DNA of 28,960 nucleotides from an uncultured Prevotellaceae bacterium (GCA_946644025.1 CAMPCG010000004.1:1-28960), one strand, 5' to 3'. Positions 8,550-16,099 are shown, counted from the stretch's first letter. Numbers and translations are program-made. The notes: generated from the letters alone by a model not told the origin.

Positions 8550-9719
8550 ATGAGCAGAAGCCTGAAAGACAGCCTCAACAGCCAATACATCTCGGCGGCC
8601 AACGCCCTGCGCGGCAAGTCGTCGCGGCGGCGCATCGTGGCCTATGTGGAGAGCTACGACGACATCTACTTCTGGCGCACCGTGCTCAGCCGCTTCGAGG
8701 ACGAGAAGCGATACTTCGAGGTGATGCTGCCCTCGAAGGAGAACCTCACCCGGGGGAAGAAGTCGGTGCTGATGAACTTCATCAGCGGGTCCTCACCCCT
8801 GGGCCAGGACATGATAGCCTGCGTCGATGCCGACTTCGACTATCTGGTGCAGGGCGCCACCGAGCAGTCGCGCCGCGTGCTGCGGAGCCCCTACGTGTTC
8901 CACACCTACGTTTACGCCATCGAGAACTACCAGTGCTACGCCCCCTCGCTCCACGACGTGTGCGTGGCGGTGACGCTCAACGACCACCGCATCTTCGACT
9001 TCGACGAGTACTTCCGCCTATACAGCGAGGCCTGCTTCCCGCTCTTCGTCTGGTCTGTATGGGCCTACCGCACGGGGCGCCACAACCGATTCTCGCTCAC
9101 CGACTTCAACCGTGTCTGCGACCCCGGCGGATTCAACGTGCAGCAGCCACAGTACTCCATCGCCAACATTCGCCGCAAGGTGAGCACGAAGATACACGAG
9201 CTGCAGCGCCAGTTCCCCGGCAACAAAGAGGCCTACCTGCAAGTGAAGGCCGACCTGCTGGCCCTGGGCGTCACCCCCCAGACCACCTATTTATATATAC
9301 AGGGCCACCACCTCTTCGACACCGTCGTGGCCCCCATCCTGACGAAGGTGTGCAACCTGCTGCGCCAGGAGCGCCAGGCCGAGATAAGCCACTCGATGGC
9401 CCACCGCACGCAGAAGCGCAACGAGATGTCGTGCTACGAGAACTCGCAGCTCGACGTCAAGTCCATGCTCAAGAAGAACATCGGCTACACCCGCTGCCCC
9501 CGCTTCACCCAGCTCCAGGGCGACATCGAGCGCTATCTCTCGCAGCAGCCCGCCGCTCCCGCTCCCGCCGCTCCCGCCCCTCGTACCGCCGCTCCTCCCA
9601 CCGCCGCTCCTCCCACCGCCGCCGCCCCTCGTACCGCCGCTCCTCCCACCGCCGCCGCTTCCGCCGCCGCCGCTTCCGCCGCCGCCGCTTCCGCCGCGGC
9701 CACCATTCCCGAGCCGTAA
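8550..9719 (+). CDS. DUF4435 (TOPRIM-like) protein, candidate nuclease of a PARIS-like pair
   Basis: 389 residues. The N-terminal half fits DUF4435: 'RRIVAYVESYDDIYFWRTVL' with Glu34, 'EVMLPSKENLTRGKKSVL', 'MIACVDADFDYL' with Asp93, Asp95 and Asp97, and 'PYVFHTYVYAIENYQCY'. A Glu followed by a DxD(xD) motif is the TOPRIM metal-binding arrangement, and DUF4435 is the fold of the AriB nuclease in PARIS. These key residues are present, so activity is possible. Residues ~331-389 are a low-complexity Ala/Pro/Arg/Thr/Ser tail encoded by 15-nt DNA repeats, unlike the rest of the protein. The partner ATPase is upstream; radA follows 37 nt downstream. This could be defence or a housekeeping DNA-processing pair; the sequence alone does not decide. 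Confidence 0.75.
   Translation: MSRSLKDSLNSQYISAANALRGKSSRRRIVAYVESYDDIYFWRTVLSRFEDEKRYFEVMLPSKENLTRGKKSVLMNFISGSSPLGQDMIACVDADFDYLVQGATEQSRRVLRSPYVFHTYVYAIENYQCYAPSLHDVCVAVTLNDHRIFDFDEYFRLYSEACFPLFVWSVWAYRTGRHNRFSLTDFNRVCDPGGFNVQQPQYSIANIRRKVSTKIHELQRQFPGNKEAYLQVKADLLALGVTPQTTYLYIQGHHLFDTVVAPILTKVCNLLRQERQAEISHSMAHRTQKRNEMSCYENSQLDVKSMLKKNIGYTRCPRFTQLQGDIERYLSQQPAAPAPAAPAPRTAAPPTAAPPTAAAPRTAAPPTAAASAAAASAAAASAAATIPEP
9540..9702 (+). repeat. In-frame 15-nt repeats encoding the Ala/Pro-rich tail
   Basis: Two consecutive families of 15-nt units lie in the last part of the DUF4435 gene. ACCGCCGCTCCTCCC (Thr-Ala-Ala-Pro-Pro) occurs three times with 18-nt variants between. Then GCCGCCGCCGCTTCC (Ala-Ala-Ala-Ala-Ser) occurs three times. 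A 15-nt period keeps the reading frame, so copy-number change would lengthen or shorten the tail without a frameshift. Confidence 0.85.
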
Positions 9720-9756
9720 GGCGAGGGTTCCCTCCCCACCAAAACCCCACCCCACC

Positions 9757-11163
9757 ATGCCCAAAGACAAGACCGTCTACGTCTGCAGCAACTGCGGCCA
9801 AGAGAGCCCCAAGTGGATCGGCAAGTGCCCCGCCTGCGGACAATGGAACACGATGAAGGAGATGCGCGTGGCCGCCGACACGGCCCGCCAGACAGCCACC
9901 ACGGCCGCCGCCCGTGCCGGCCACGACCTGCGCAAGAACCGCGCGCTGCGCCTCTCGGACATCAGCAGTCACGACGACCCCCGCATAGACATGCACGACG
10001 ACGAGCTCAACCGCGTGCTCGGCGGCGGACTCGTGCCCGGCAGCATCGTCCTGCTCGGCGGAGAGCCCGGCATAGGCAAGAGCACGCTGCTGCTCCAGAC
10101 CATGCTCGCCCTCACGGAGAAGCGAATACTCTACGTCAGCGGAGAGGAAAGTGCCCACCAGCTGAAGATGCGCGCCGAGCGGATACTGGCCAACGGCCAG
10201 GGAGAGGCCGCCGACACAGACGCCTCCTTCCTCATCCTCTGCGAAAACTCGCTCGAGGCCATCTTCGACCACATACGCGACGTGAAGCCCGACCTCCTCG
10301 TAGTAGACTCCATACAGACCATCGCCACCGACGAGGTGGAGTCGAGCGCCGGAAGCATCGCCCAGGTGCGTGAGTGCGCCTCCGCCCTCCTGCGCTTCGC
10401 CAAGACCAGCGGCGTGCCCGTCATCCTCATTGGACACATCACCAAGGAGGGCACCCTGGCCGGACCGAAGATACTGGAGCACATCGTGGACACCGTCATA
10501 CAGTTCGAGGGCGACCAGCACTACATGTACCGCATACTGCGCTCTATGAAGAACCGCTTCGGGTCGACCTCGGAGCTGGGCATCTACGAGATGCAGCCCA
10601 CGGGCCTGCGACAGGTCTCCAACCCCTCCGAGCTGCTCCTCACCCAGGAGCACGAAGGGCTCTCGGGCATCGCCATCAGCTCGGCCATCGAGGGAGTGCG
10701 ACCCTTCCTGCTCGAGACGCAGGCCCTCGTTTCCACCGCCGCCTACGGCACACCCCAGCGCCAGGCCACCGGCTTCGACCAGCGCCGGCTGAACATGCTG
10801 CTGGCCGTGCTCGAGAAGCGCGTAGGCTTCAAGCTGGTGCAGAAGGACGTCTTCATCAACATTGCCGGCGGGCTGCGCGTCACCGACCTCGCCATGGACC
10901 TCAGCGTCATAGCCGCCGTGCTCTCCAGCAACGTCGACACCCCGCTCGAGAGCGGCTGGTGTATATGCGGAGAGGTGGGACTGAGCGGAGAGGTGCGACC
11001 CGTAAGCCGCATAGAACAGCGCGTGCAGGAGGCACAGAAGCTGGGATTCCAGCACATCATCATCCCCCGCCACAACATGCAAAGCCTGGACCAGCGCAAG
11101 CTGCAGATAGAACTGCACCCCGTCCGCAAAGTCGAAGAGGCACTGCGCACCCTCTTCGGATAA
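9757..11163 (+). CDS. radA: DNA repair protein RadA
   Basis: 468 residues, the usual RadA length. An N-terminal zinc ribbon has Cys10, Cys13, Cys24 and Cys27 (CSNCG...CPACG). The RecA-like core has Walker A GEPGIGKST (102-110) and Walker B 'LLVVDSIQTI' (~181-190). The RadA-specific KNRFG motif is at 265-269. A Lon-protease-like domain forms the last ~180 residues. RadA acts in the cytoplasm on branched recombination intermediates and helps extend heteroduplex. It lies 37 nt after the DUF4435 gene and could be read from the same promoter. All diagnostic residues are present. Confidence 0.96.
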   Translation: MPKDKTVYVCSNCGQESPKWIGKCPACGQWNTMKEMRVAADTARQTATTAAARAGHDLRKNRALRLSDISSHDDPRIDMHDDELNRVLGGGLVPGSIVLLGGEPGIGKSTLLLQTMLALTEKRILYVSGEESAHQLKMRAERILANGQGEAADTDASFLILCENSLEAIFDHIRDVKPDLLVVDSIQTIATDEVESSAGSIAQVRECASALLRFAKTSGVPVILIGHITKEGTLAGPKILEHIVDTVIQFEGDQHYMYRILRSMKNRFGSTSELGIYEMQPTGLRQVSNPSELLLTQEHEGLSGIAISSAIEGVRPFLLETQALVSTAAYGTPQRQATGFDQRRLNMLLAVLEKRVGFKLVQKDVFINIAGGLRVTDLAMDLSVIAAVLSSNVDTPLESGWCICGEVGLSGEVRPVSRIEQRVQEAQKLGFQHIIIPRHNMQSLDQRKLQIELHPVRKVEEALRTLFG

Positions 11164-11169
11164 TCTCAT

Positions 11170-11229
11170 AACAACGGATTACACGGATTATAATCTGTTC
11201 AATCCGTGTAATCCGTGTAATCCGTTGTT
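11170..11229. repeat. Perfect 21-bp inverted repeat made of 9-nt units
   Basis: Arms 11170-11190 and 11209-11229 are exact reverse complements (21 of 21), separated by 18 nt. The whole stretch splits into 9-nt units (GGATTACAC, GGATTATAA, TCTGTTCAA, TCCGTGTAA twice, TCCGTTGTT). No T-tract follows. It lies directly after radA and could form a strong RNA or cruciform hairpin. Confidence 0.9.
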
Positions 11230-11281
11230 CCCAAAAGACATCCATTTTAATCAGTTGTCCGAAAAAAAACCGCCCGTTTCC

Positions 11282-11312
11282 TTTGCCAGTTCGGAAATGT
11301 TTTGTAAATTTG
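11282..11312 (+). promoter_or_regulatory. Promoter for the cytidylate-kinase-like gene
   Basis: TTTG at 11282-11285, exactly 19 nt, then TAAATTTG at 11305-11312. The ATG follows at 11382, giving a leader of about 60 nt. Confidence 0.8.
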
Positions 11313-11381
11313 CACCCACACACCACCCGCCGTCATACGGCACGGCAACAGACAGACGCTAACCACTAAATCTATAGTACT

Positions 11382-12011
11382 ATGAACAAGGAAGAGAAAT
11401 TTGTCATCACCATCAGCCGCCAGTTCGGTACCGGCGGCCATGAGATAGGCGCAGGTCTGGCCCAGCGCCTGGGCGTGAAGCTGCTCGACAAGCAGATACT
11501 CAACGAAGTGGCCAGCAAGTTCGGAATGGTGGAGGAAGCCATGGAGCGCATAGAGGCCCGCAACCCCCTGTGGCGCGACGACTTCACCCAGTTCTACCGC
11601 CAGTACATGGCCGGAGCAGAATATAACGGACTGGAGCACGACCAGACGTCGCACCAGCTCTTTGAGGCACAGGCCGCAGCCATACGCAAGATTGCGCAGG
11701 AAGAGTCGTGCGTCATCGTAGGCCGATGCGGATTCTACATCTTCCGAGACCACCCCAACGCCATGAAAATATTCATACACGCCGACGACGACTGCCGCAA
11801 GCAGCGAATAGCACGGCGGTACGACATCTCGGAGAGCGACGCAGCAGCCATGATCGTGGACAACGACTACAGCCGCGAGCTATACACCAAGACCTTCACC
11901 GGACTGGACTGGACCGACGCCCGCAACTACGACATCTCGCTCAACGTGCGCCGATTCGGCATCAACGGAGCAGTAGACTTCCTCATGAACTGCTTCAGCC
12001 CCGTCGGTTGA
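11382..12011 (+). CDS. Cytidylate kinase-like protein
   Basis: 209 residues. The N-terminus 'FVITISRQFGTGGHEIGAGLAQRLGVKLLDKQIL' is the P-loop region of the cytidylate-kinase-like family (Cytidylate_kin2). In this family the loop is SRQFGTGG rather than the classic GxxGxGKS/T. 'CVIVGRCGFYIFRDHPNAMKIFIHA' and 'RKQRIARRYDISESDAAAMI' match the middle and lid regions. It is predicted to be a cytoplasmic nucleotide kinase, but members of this family are often unproven and the organism probably has a separate Cmk. It has its own promoter and a hairpin downstream, so it is likely monocistronic. Confidence 0.8.
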   Translation: MNKEEKFVITISRQFGTGGHEIGAGLAQRLGVKLLDKQILNEVASKFGMVEEAMERIEARNPLWRDDFTQFYRQYMAGAEYNGLEHDQTSHQLFEAQAAAIRKIAQEESCVIVGRCGFYIFRDHPNAMKIFIHADDDCRKQRIARRYDISESDAAAMIVDNDYSRELYTKTFTGLDWTDARNYDISLNVRRFGINGAVDFLMNCFSPVG

Positions 12012-12032
12012 TATTGCTCAACAATTCACCCA

Positions 12033-12092
12033 AATTAACACGAATTAATGCCAATTAGCCACAATTAGTATTAATTCGTGTTAATTGTTTTT
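12033..12092 (+). terminator. 17-bp inverted repeat with T-run, probable terminator
   Basis: Arms 12033-12049 and 12070-12086 are exact reverse complements, followed by G and five T (12088-12092). The stretch has a ~10-nt internal period (AATTAACACG, AATTAATGCC, AATTAGCCAC, ...). It probably ends the kinase transcript and belongs in architecture with the other short-unit inverted arrays. The AT-rich stem makes termination strength uncertain. Confidence 0.65.
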
Positions 12093-12123
12093 CCTTTCGG
12101 GTGCCCGTATCATAAAGAACATG

Positions 12124-12131
12124 TACCTTTG
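12124..12131 (+). promoter_or_regulatory. -7 element (TACCTTTG) ahead of the FIVAR protein gene
   Basis: A perfect TAnnTTTG, but no TTTG lies at the right distance upstream (12101-12104 reads GTGC). If used, it gives a leader of about 165 nt before the ATG at 12304, unusually long here. I see no clear riboswitch or terminator fold in that leader. Confidence 0.45.
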
Positions 12132-12303
12132 CACGGATAAACAGTGGAGAGGGGATTGTATGCCCTTATATTTGATATATATTTGTAACACGCTCACCCC
12201 ATCAACGGTGACACAATAACAATTTTAGATGCCTGTCACGCGCAGAACATGTACGAATAACGACAACAATAATTTTCATTTATATTAACTAAAACTTTAT
12301 CTT

Positions 12304-15300
12304 ATGAGAAAACTAAAATTTTTATTCGCAGCGTGTGCATTAATATGTACTACATATACGCTGGCTAAGACGGATGTAACATCCACTTATCTGAAAGATG
12401 CAGACCTTGCTTCGCTTACTGGATGGGGTAATCCAGGAAGAACAGCTTGGAATACTGACGGTGCTGTCAATGTGGTAGAATTCTGGAACTGGTCTAATCA
12501 GTTCACTTTCGAACAAGAAGTAACTATGCCAGCAGGCTATTATCGTCTAGCAGTGAATGCATTCTATCGTAATAGTTGGGGAGGAGACGGTACCAACAAC
12601 GATATGGCATGGATTTTTGCTGGTGAACAGAAAAAAAATGTTGTTGCACTTACAAGTATGTCTGAACTTTCGGGATATGCTGGCAGTAACGACCTTTTCA
12701 AAGCAGCAACTGCTTTCTCTCAGGGAAAGTATTCCAACGAATTTGACTTCAACCTTTCATCACAGACCACATTCAATATAGGTTTTAAGGGAACTTGTCC
12801 TGATGGGGGATGGTGTATTTTAGGTCCTGTTACTCTTTATGAGTATACCGCCGAAGACTACATAGAAGACTATCGTACCAAGGTTGCCGAGGCAAAAGCT
12901 CTCTACGACACACCGATGTGGGCCGCAGACCTTAATGCTCTTAAAGCTGCTGTGGTAGAGGAATCAACATTGGCAACAGTTGATGATGTTAGAGCTGCCG
13001 TAAACGCACTTTCTGCTGCCATTAACACTGCCAACACTTCTATTATCACATATGCTGCTGCCATAGCTCCCTTCAATAAGATTAAGGCCCAGGCAGATGC
13101 AATTGCAGATGTTGAATACACAGAAACAACAACAGGAAGCCATGAGACTTTTACAAATGCAATCTCTACACAGCAAACAGCCGCAATGAGTGCTGAAAAT
13201 GCCGATGCCATTACGGCTGCCGTTACAGCGTTGAAAAATGCCATAAAGACTTATATAAATGCTTCAGAGCCCAAGAATGACGGCGAGTTCTTCGATGTCA
13301 CTTGTCTAATTGCTAACCCTGACTTTGATGACAACAACATCAATGGCTGGACCAAAGAGTCAACGCTTAATCCCAATACACGCATTCAGTGTAACGAATT
13401 CTTTGGCAGTGCCGCTTTTGACTTTTACCAGACTATTACTGGACTGCCTAACGGAAGCTTCACACTGAGTATGAAGGCTTTCCAGCGTCCTGGTTGGTAC
13501 GATGGCGTATATGCTGATTACGCAAATGGAATAAACAATGCTACAGCTAAAATTTACGTCAATAGCGACGAATCGGACGTGAAGAACATCATGGCCGAGA
13601 TGAATGAAACAAGAATATATACAGATCCTGCTGGCGAAGATGCGTTTAATTCTGACAAAAAGCCCCAAAACGCACCTGGATTTATCCCCAACTCAATGGA
13701 AGGTGCTGCTGCATGGTTTGCAGCAGGAAAGTACCAGACAGAAGTGGCTGCCCTTGTAGAAGAGGGTTCTTTAAGGCTTGGATTTAAAGACGAAGCCCAT
13801 TCCAGCGACGTTTGGACACTCTTTGACGAATTCCGTCTCCACTATTATGGAAGCAGTAAAATGATTTATTATAAGCAACAGCTCCCACAGATTAAGGCTT
13901 CAGCAAATGCCGACTTAAGCAATGCACTTTATGCCAACATTACTGGTAAAGAGAAATATGATTTTGAGGAAGCACTTGCTGCCACTCCCGCAGAGGAGAC
14001 CGAGGATGCCTATAAGGCAGTTATCGATGATATCGCTGCCAAGCAGGCTTCTTTCCGTGCTGCTGTCACTTCATACGATGCACTTGCTGCTGCTCTGGAA
14101 TATACTCTGACAAAAGTCACATCCAACATTGGTACAGGCGTATTCCAGTACGATACTGATATAAACGATGAACTTTACTCGGCATACGAGGCCGCTAAAG
14201 CCGATGCAACTGTGACACAGGAAACTACTGCTACCGAAGTTCAAGAATTTGTTGACAATATTGATGCTGCTATCACCAACTATAATAATCAGACTCTGAA
14301 CGCTCCTGCCAATGGTGCCCGTTATTACCTGACTGTTGCAACTGATGGTCACGCTAAGGAGGGCAACGCCATCGTTGTTACCCCTGGCACAACTAGCGAC
14401 AACAACAAAACTGGCTATGGTTTCGCGGCTGCTAATGAATCTAATCCTAATCTGGCACAGGCTTTCATCTTCACACAGGTATCTGGTAACAACTACAAGA
14501 TTAGCGTTGAGCGTCCCGAGGGCACTGTCTATCTGACCTATGGTTCTCTGAATAACAGTGCTGCAGGTTGGGCTAAGCAGCAGATTCAAGGAACCACCGA
14601 TGCCAATGCCGCTGGTGAGTTCAAGATTGCTGCCTCTACGACTGAAAATGTGTTTAGCATTGTAAACACTGTTTTTGATGGCGCTGACAACTTTATTGAT
14701 TGTCAGGATGGAGGAGCACTCTATACCGACACAGATATTGACCAAAAGGACTTCTCACTGGCTGAAGCTTCTAAGGCTTCCGTTAGCGTTTCTATTTCAA
14801 GCGCCGTTAAATACGGCACACGCATCTTCCCCTTCGTTCCTGAACTGCCCACAGGCGTTAAGGCCTACAGCTGCGAGGCTGCTGAGGGCAAGGTGCTGAC
14901 ACTTGCTGAAGTAGAAATTCCTGCAGCAAACACCCCGTACATTCTGGAGAACACCACAGAAAACGATGTGAACGTGACACTGACAGGCTGGGGAGTTGCT
15001 AGCTCACTTGATGATGTGACCGTCGGCTGGTTGACAGGTGTCTACGTAGCTAAGAGTGCTCCTGTGGGTTCCTACGTGCTTCAGAACAATAACAACAAGG
15101 TTGGCTTCTACGTTGTGGAGGAAATTGATGGTAAGGTTCCTACAGTGGGTGCCTATCGCTGCTACTTGAGTAAGCCCCAGGCTGAGGGCGCCCGCGCCGC
15201 CTACTTCTTCAGCAATGATGAAGCCACCGGCATCAGCGCCATTGAGGCCCTCACTGCTGGCGATGTCCAGATCTTCAATGCTGCTGGTGCACAACAGCCC

Positions 15301-15369
15301 CGTTTGCAGAAGGGCATGAACATCATCCGCAAGGCCGACGGCACAAGCTACAAGGTCATGGTGAAATAA
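12304..15369 (+). CDS. Large secreted protein with sandwich and FIVAR-like helical domains, C-terminal sorting-type domain
   Basis: 1021 residues. The signal peptide is MRKLKFLFAACALICTTYTLA. Two related beta-sandwich, carbohydrate-binding-type regions are visible (~25-185 and ~335-520), each with 'W..N...' entry strands and a 'G.Y.L...AF.R.' strand ('PAGYYRLAVNAFYRN', 'PNGSFTLSMKAFQRPG'). They are separated by helical FIVAR-like repeats ('DLNALKAAVVEESTLATVDDVRAAVNALSAAI'), with more at ~525-650. The C-terminus ('GISAIEAL...VQIFNAAGAQQPRLQKGMNIIRKADG..YKVMVK') looks like a type IX type A sorting domain. The location is probably the cell surface; no catalytic motif is recognised. Most of the gene is rich in A/T-ending codons, while the last ~150 nt use GC-rich codons like the neighbours. 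A small peptide follows 56 nt downstream. Confidence 0.75.
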   Translation: MRKLKFLFAACALICTTYTLAKTDVTSTYLKDADLASLTGWGNPGRTAWNTDGAVNVVEFWNWSNQFTFEQEVTMPAGYYRLAVNAFYRNSWGGDGTNNDMAWIFAGEQKKNVVALTSMSELSGYAGSNDLFKAATAFSQGKYSNEFDFNLSSQTTFNIGFKGTCPDGGWCILGPVTLYEYTAEDYIEDYRTKVAEAKALYDTPMWAADLNALKAAVVEESTLATVDDVRAAVNALSAAINTANTSIITYAAAIAPFNKIKAQADAIADVEYTETTTGSHETFTNAISTQQTAAMSAENADAITAAVTALKNAIKTYINASEPKNDGEFFDVTCLIANPDFDDNNINGWTKESTLNPNTRIQCNEFFGSAAFDFYQTITGLPNGSFTLSMKAFQRPGWYDGVYADYANGINNATAKIYVNSDESDVKNIMAEMNETRIYTDPAGEDAFNSDKKPQNAPGFIPNSMEGAAAWFAAGKYQTEVAALVEEGSLRLGFKDEAHSSDVWTLFDEFRLHYYGSSKMIYYKQQLPQIKASANADLSNALYANITGKEKYDFEEALAATPAEETEDAYKAVIDDIAAKQASFRAAVTSYDALAAALEYTLTKVTSNIGTGVFQYDTDINDELYSAYEAAKADATVTQETTATEVQEFVDNIDAAITNYNNQTLNAPANGARYYLTVATDGHAKEGNAIVVTPGTTSDNNKTGYGFAAANESNPNLAQAFIFTQVSGNNYKISVERPEGTVYLTYGSLNNSAAGWAKQQIQGTTDANAAGEFKIAASTTENVFSIVNTVFDGADNFIDCQDGGALYTDTDIDQKDFSLAEASKASVSVSISSAVKYGTRIFPFVPELPTGVKAYSCEAAEGKVLTLAEVEIPAANTPYILENTTENDVNVTLTGWGVASSLDDVTVGWLTGVYVAKSAPVGSYVLQNNNNKVGFYVVEEIDGKVPTVGAYRCYLSKPQAEGARAAYFFSNDEATGISAIEALTAGDVQIFNAAGAQQPRLQKGMNIIRKADGTSYKVMVK

Positions 15370-15425
15370 TCACTGCATAAATCAAAATGTTTATATCATC
15401 TAACAAACAACAACGGATAACAGAC

Positions 15426-15599
15426 ATGAAAGCATATATCAAGCCCGAGGTTCTGCTCACCTCGATAAAACTGCAGAATATGATTGCCCTTTCCGAGCAA
15501 GAAGGTTCGGCTAACCCCGATGGCGAGGTTCTTAGCCGCCAAGATAACTCTTCGAGTCTAAGATTCTCCGTCTGGGATGAAGAAGAAGAAGATTTCTAA
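15426..15599 (+). CDS. Small peptide with 'KxYxxP' start and acidic Trp tail (second copy)
   Basis: 57 residues starting MKAYIKPEVLLTSIKLQNMIA and ending FSVWDEEEEDF. I chose the ATG at 15426 over an in-frame ATG at 15387 because the shorter form aligns with the 59-residue peptide at 7108-7287. Shared features are Lys-x-Tyr-x-x-Pro near the start, a Met-Ile-(Cys)-Ala-x-Ser-type patch at about residue 20, a polar Gly/Ser middle, and a terminal Trp followed by an acidic run. Like the first copy it follows a large secreted protein and precedes an intrinsic terminator. No known domain, signal peptide or modification enzyme is visible nearby. Function is unknown. Confidence 0.75.
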   Translation: MKAYIKPEVLLTSIKLQNMIALSEQEGSANPDGEVLSRQDNSSSLRFSVWDEEEEDF

Positions 15600-15620
15600 G
15601 CTCCGACTATAGACTACGCG

Positions 15621-15671
15621 TTCAGGGCGCAGCTGCACATTGTGTGCGGGCTGCGCCCTGAAAGTTTTTTT
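15621..15671 (+). terminator. Intrinsic terminator after the second small peptide
   Basis: Perfect 12-bp stem (15621-15632 with 15651-15662) and seven T at 15665-15671. An inner GCAC/GTGC pairing can extend the fold. The next promoter's -33 element begins only 8 nt after the T-tract. Confidence 0.9.
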
Positions 15672-15678
15672 ACAAATG

Positions 15679-15710
15679 TTTGGCTGTTACGGGGAAAAGC
15701 CGTACCTTTG
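15679..15710 (+). promoter_or_regulatory. Promoter of the toxin-antitoxin remnant
   Basis: TTTG at 15679-15682, 20 nt, then TACCTTTG at 15703-15710. The antitoxin ATG is at 15738. The promoter is intact although the toxin is not, so the antitoxin is probably still expressed. Confidence 0.75.
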
Positions 15711-15737
15711 CAAGCACGAAACAAATAGGGAAAAATT

Positions 15738-15971
15738 ATGTCATCAATCGTTTTAAACATTCAGGACGAATCGCTGTTGACTCAGATAAAGCGTGCGTGC
15801 CAATTGTTAAAAGGGGTGTCGGCGGTGAAAGTGCATCGCACGCCTGCCAAAGTCACCGACATCACACAGACTGCGCACTATCGTGAGGCAATGGAAGATG
15901 TGAGACAAGGAAGGGTCACTGAGTATGAATCAACCGAGGACATGTTCGCAAAACTTGGAATAGAGTTATGA
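15738..15971 (+). CDS. Type II antitoxin, partner of a decayed YafQ-type toxin
   Basis: 77 residues, MSSIVLNIQDESLLTQIKRA..., rich in charged residues with a C-terminal 'STEDMFAKLGIEL'. Family identity is inferred mainly from context. The stop codon overlaps the toxin-like ATG by four bases (ATGA at 15968-15971), as in type II toxin-antitoxin operons, and the toxin remnant looks like YafQ/RelE. Antitoxins of this type bind the toxin and usually repress their own promoter. The reading frame is complete, so this is an orphan antitoxin. It may persist as a regulator, as protection against a related toxin, or simply not yet have decayed. Confidence 0.7.
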   Translation: MSSIVLNIQDESLLTQIKRACQLLKGVSAVKVHRTPAKVTDITQTAHYREAMEDVRQGRVTEYESTEDMFAKLGIEL

Positions 15972-16099
15972 CTTACAGCATCAAGACTTCCAAACGGTTT
16001 GAAAAAGACCTCTAATTATGTCAGCGGCGGGGTCTGAACATGAAACTGGTGTTGCTATTCCTTGAAACAGGTACCCACGTGGATATATTTGGTTGGTAA
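15968..16099 (+). pseudogene. Decayed YafQ/RelE-type toxin
   Basis: Read in one frame, the sequence gives MTYSIKTSKRFEKDL, a stop (TAA at 16013), then LCQRRGLNMKLVLLFLETGTH, VDIFGW and a second stop at 16097. The first part matches the start of YafQ-type toxins ('..KTSKFKKDLKLCxKRG..'), with a Lys-type codon turned into the stop. The last part resembles the toxin end ('L..TGTHSDLF'). The middle, about 45 residues containing most catalytic positions, is missing. So there are two lesions: a nonsense codon and an internal deletion that left the two ends in frame. Confidence 0.8.

Noticed and set aside
8393..9856. 487-residue plus-strand frame covering the 9-nt repeat and the DUF4435 gene
   Set aside because: Its Leu-Glu-Arg repeats are only the 9-nt DNA array read through. 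The remainder is Arg/Pro/His-rich out-of-frame translation of the DUF4435 gene, whose own frame has clear motifs.
9505..11169. 554-residue minus-strand frame opposite radA
   Set aside because: Long antisense frames are expected in GC-rich coding DNA. The radA frame has every family motif and this one has none.
11170..11229. Intrinsic terminator for radA
   Set aside because: The hairpin is perfect, but TTCCC follows instead of a T-run, so I list it as a repeat only.
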